Assembly: GCF_051622035.1 (NCBI RefSeq)
Contig: NC_135366.1
Location: 563,001 to 627,000, forward strand
Direction: 5' to 3'
DNA: 64,000 nucleotides
Source of the DNA: Arctopsyche grandis
Taxonomy: Eukaryota; Arthropoda; Insecta; Trichoptera; Hydropsychidae
Shown here: one piece after another, positions 62,701-64,000 of the stretch
Layout of the letters: each line of letters starts with the position of its first letter
How positions within the stretch are numbered: the stretch's first letter is position 1
Position numbers and translations under genes: made by a program
The notes under the pieces: model-generated
Told to the model about the DNA's origin: nothing
Databases searched by the model: none
What the model saw: only the letters and a program-made list of their open reading frames with translations

Positions 62701-64000
62701 TTTAAAAAGTCCACTTCGATCAAACGAGGATTGGTCGAATAGAATAGACCCATATATTTATATCAAAAGTTCTGTGTATTATAATTATATGAACACTCTG
62801 ATTTTGGTCGCTCTCTCGTTGAACGAACTCTAATAAAAATGATTAACCGTTTGCCCGCGGTCGTCTTCTATGGAAGCGTTGGGTGACAAGTCTGTAGCGC
62901 AGCTGTCTTCCATAGAATTTCTGAACTTTGCATGGGATTTTGAGCCTTATATGCGCCTATTTCAACTGTTTTAAGGTTCAAAATTGGTTGAATATATTAC
63001 TGAGAGTTGAATGCCATCTATTCAATTTGCTTTAAATGAATATATACCAGTCAAAATTAGTTTTTTGTGGAACCATACTGAAACCTCGTTTATGTGACGT
63101 CACGTCTGTTGAACAATGGCGACGATACGTCTCAATTGTATGAAGAATGATTATTTGACAATTAAGCCAAAACTACGAGATATATTATGTATTTTATTGT
63201 TTAAAATAATAATTTGTGTTAATTTACATATCTGGTTACTTGAGTAAATATTAAAATCTGTATTTAAGGTCGAAAACTCGATTGAGGGCTTGTTCCCTAC
63301 ATTTATTGCCGCGGGCAAAGGGTTAAAACTTACGACAATGCTTTGACAGCACATGAGAAGAATTCAAATTATACTAACTTATCACATTTGTCTTTGCATT
63401 TATAATCCTCGTGATCGTCCAAGTTTACGTGACACAATCTCTGACAAACGTGTCCACATTTCAAAAGCACCTTGCACTGATTCAGACAGCCGCCTTCGGC
63501 AACTTTATCAAAATCGTCATGGGTCGTAACCTGCCAAATTAATGACATTTTTGAACATCAACAAAAATTGCATACATAATATTTAGGTCAGTTTATTGCA
63601 GTTGCCAATAATTACTATGCATATAAGGGATTTAAACCTGAGTTATAATGTGATGATTTTGACATTGCAACGGTATTGACAGACCGATGGAATTTTGACT
63701 CATCAACGTGGTGTTAATCTTATTCCACAATTCACTCTCATGGGTGAGATTCGTCATATTGCCTATGATGTAAAAACCTAAAATCAAAATTATGCATTCT
63801 CTGTTAGAATCTGTTGTCATGTATATGTTAATTTGAGGAAAACAATTTAATTTCTTAGCAAAATGATTATGTTCGATGATAATAACCTTCCTTTGCTCTC
63901 GACAAAGCGACGCAAACCCGATTAGCAATACTTAGGAATCCAATAGAATTATCCAAATTACTTCTGACAAGCGTTAGTAATATTATTTTATTCTCTTCGC
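53740..64000 (-). CDS. ZNFX1: NFX1-type zinc finger-containing protein 1, C-terminal 925 residues
   Basis: Thirteen exons: 63,887-64,000 (runs off the window); 63,638-63,777; 63,379-63,530; 60,487-60,664; 60,291-60,416; 60,103-60,204; 58,038-58,196; 57,732-57,960; 57,488-57,650; 56,510-56,621; 56,224-56,441; 55,827-56,149; 53,740-54,503. Phases close exactly (926 codons). The first exon has SF1 helicase motif V (EENKIILLTLVRSN) and motif VI (ANRVCVALSRAKEGFYIIGN). Next come NFX1-type zinc fingers (CKVLLKCGHVCQRLCH, CVDRLPCGHACTELCH, CPRTLQCGHKCRNKC, CKLVMKCGHKCLGLC), the FIKLLDCQHVVEVGGMDHWV and CPHCNMPI segment, and the terminal RZ-type finger (GHWFKCPNGHPYCIGECGGA...CPECGCKIGG). The family binds RNA: in mammals an antiviral sensor, in nematodes a germ-granule factor in small-RNA inheritance. 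The donor AAA|GTCGGT at 56,510 is weak but keeps frame. Confidence 0.93.
56684..56723. repeat. Perfect 19-bp inverted repeat (hairpin) in ZNFX1 intron
   Basis: GAAAATATAGCTGTCTCTT and its exact reverse complement are separated by only GA. It lies in the intron between the exons at 56,621 and 57,488. There is no neighbouring gene end, so it is not called as a terminator. Confidence 0.8.
56900..57230 (+). pseudogene. RTE LINE tail (copy 3), antisense in ZNFX1 intron
   Basis: GGAAAGACAGGTAGCGGAAC, ACATAGTGGATAGAGTAAAG, AATGGTACCCGAGAGAATGC, GTGAGATGGATGAGAGTTGC and CAGCAGTGGATGGTGAATGG then (GATGAT)n. The best-preserved of the three tails, with a broken frame. Confidence 0.78.
58615..58946. mobile_element. 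Fold-back element with arms of about 160 nt
   Basis: The left arm ATGGTGGCCGCTCATATTTG, GATGCACAACGCTTACTGGC, CAGTCCACTGATATATATTT, GTATCACATTTTCG is matched inverted by the right arm ending GATACAAATATGAGTCAGCG then GCCGCCAT. The centre contains GAAAACGAAAACGTGATAC. No ORF of interest. Confidence 0.7.
59420..59902. mobile_element. piggyBac-like MITE, copy 1, TTAA target
   Basis: The ends CCGTTTGCCCGCGGC and, inverted, GCCGCGGGCGAAGGG are flanked by TTAA on both sides (59,416-59,419 and 59,903-59,906). A TTAA duplication and CCC(T/G)TTGCCCGCGGC termini are typical of piggyBac. About 480 bp, no transposase. A sister copy is at 62,847-63,322. Confidence 0.88.
61106..62403 (-). mobile_element. 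Helitron-like element, interrupted by a LINE
   Basis: On the minus strand it starts A|TCTATATATATAAAAT and runs through TAGGCTCCTAAACCACTCAA and TTGTTGTATGCATGTCCGGG. It ends GGCATTGCAACGTATGCCGG then GATCAGCTAG|T. 5' TC, 3' CTAG, insertion between A and T and a GGCAT/ATGCC hairpin near the 3' end are the Helitron signs. A diverged short copy is at 4,708. The LINE at 61,257-62,203 splits it. No Rep/helicase. Confidence 0.68.
61257..62203 (-). pseudogene. 5'-truncated LINE of the same family as 43,068, inside the Helitron-like element
   Basis: The minus frame from about 62,203 to 61,683 reads LLFNSLVRSKLEYNAIVWNP, KVQKAFLRFLYKKEYGYYPY, LGYNSLELRRNFSLIRFVLQ and so on to the same C-terminus as the copy ending at 44,401, with modest differences. 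The 3' UTR ends GGCGCATTAGGTTCTTCCTG...CAATGGTCC and a (AAAT)n tail at 61,257-61,275. Only the C-terminal ~170 residues remain. Confidence 0.85.
62404..62842. other. ZNFX1 intron sequence
   Basis: AT-rich intronic DNA with no additional feature. GCTCTCTCGTTGAACGAACTC at about 62,811 repeats, inverted, the sequence at 60,881-60,901 (GAGTTCGTTCAACGAGAGAGC). Confidence 0.4.
62847..63322. mobile_element. piggyBac-like MITE, copy 2, TTAA target
   Basis: Same ends (CCGTTTGCCCGCGGT... and GCCGCGGGCAAAGGG) and TTAA on both sides (62,843-62,846 and 63,323-63,326). It matches copy 1 throughout except small indels: it lacks the CCAAATTCGCGAAAAAGGTG part near the right end and has an extra GTTGAACAATGGCGACGATA stretch. 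Both copies lie in the same orientation. Confidence 0.88.

Noticed and set aside
1-64000. Defence system or endogenous viral element
   Set aside because: Apart from ZNFX1, itself a conserved host gene, no defence genes, viral capsid or polymerase frames were recognised; retroelement ORFs are all LINE-type and the LTR element has no coding genes.

Overview
The window is nuclear DNA from an insect: AT-rich, GT-AG introns, large transposon-filled introns, several non-LTR, LTR, hAT, piggyBac-like and Helitron-like elements, tRNA-derived SINEs and a short interstitial (TTAGG)n tract. RTE-type LINE tails of the kind common in Lepidoptera occur repeatedly, but I do not assign an order. There is no operon, CRISPR array or rRNA.

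Layout. (1) 1-20,227: no recognisable exon. It is probably the first intron of an integrin alpha gene whose exon 1 lies at 20,228-20,436 (minus), and it is filled with fold-back elements, hAT elements with perfect 8-bp target duplications, a Helitron-like element and retroposon tails. (2) 22,116-24,480 (minus): a five-exon gene for a 484-aa, apparently secreted protein built from two tandem homologous halves, with a TATA/initiator pair upstream; I do not recognise the family. (3) 25,006-36,540: repeat-rich DNA with two tRNA-derived SINEs, two hAT relics, fold-back MITEs and two small candidate genes. (4) 36,543-45,962 (plus): fourteen exons of HEATR6, complete at the C-terminus and lacking the N-terminal exon(s). 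One intron carries a LINE inserted into an older, dead RTE LINE. (5) 46,000-53,739: convergent intergenic region with a diverged duplicate of part of the ZNFX1 last exon, LINE fragments, a TRIM-like LTR element carrying a 24-bp minisatellite, and a nearly complete RTE reverse-transcriptase ORF. (6) 53,740-64,000 (minus): thirteen exons encoding the C-terminal 925 residues of ZNFX1 (helicase motifs V-VI, NFX1-type zinc fingers, C-terminal RZ-type finger). Its introns hold two copies of one piggyBac-like MITE, a fold-back, a Helitron-like element and a truncated LINE.

How the genes relate. HEATR6 and ZNFX1 are convergent neighbours; the secreted-protein gene and the integrin gene are both on the minus strand. 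Nothing suggests joint function. Splice phases were checked by hand: ZNFX1 exons total 2,780 nt (926 codons plus two leading bases), HEATR6 exons 3,096 nt (1,032 codons), the two-repeat protein 1,455 nt (485 codons).

The most unusual items are the two-repeat secreted protein, the minisatellite-bearing LTR element inside a LINE fragment, the partial ZNFX1 duplicate, and the density of long inverted-repeat elements. I did not find a defence system or an obviously new multi-gene system.
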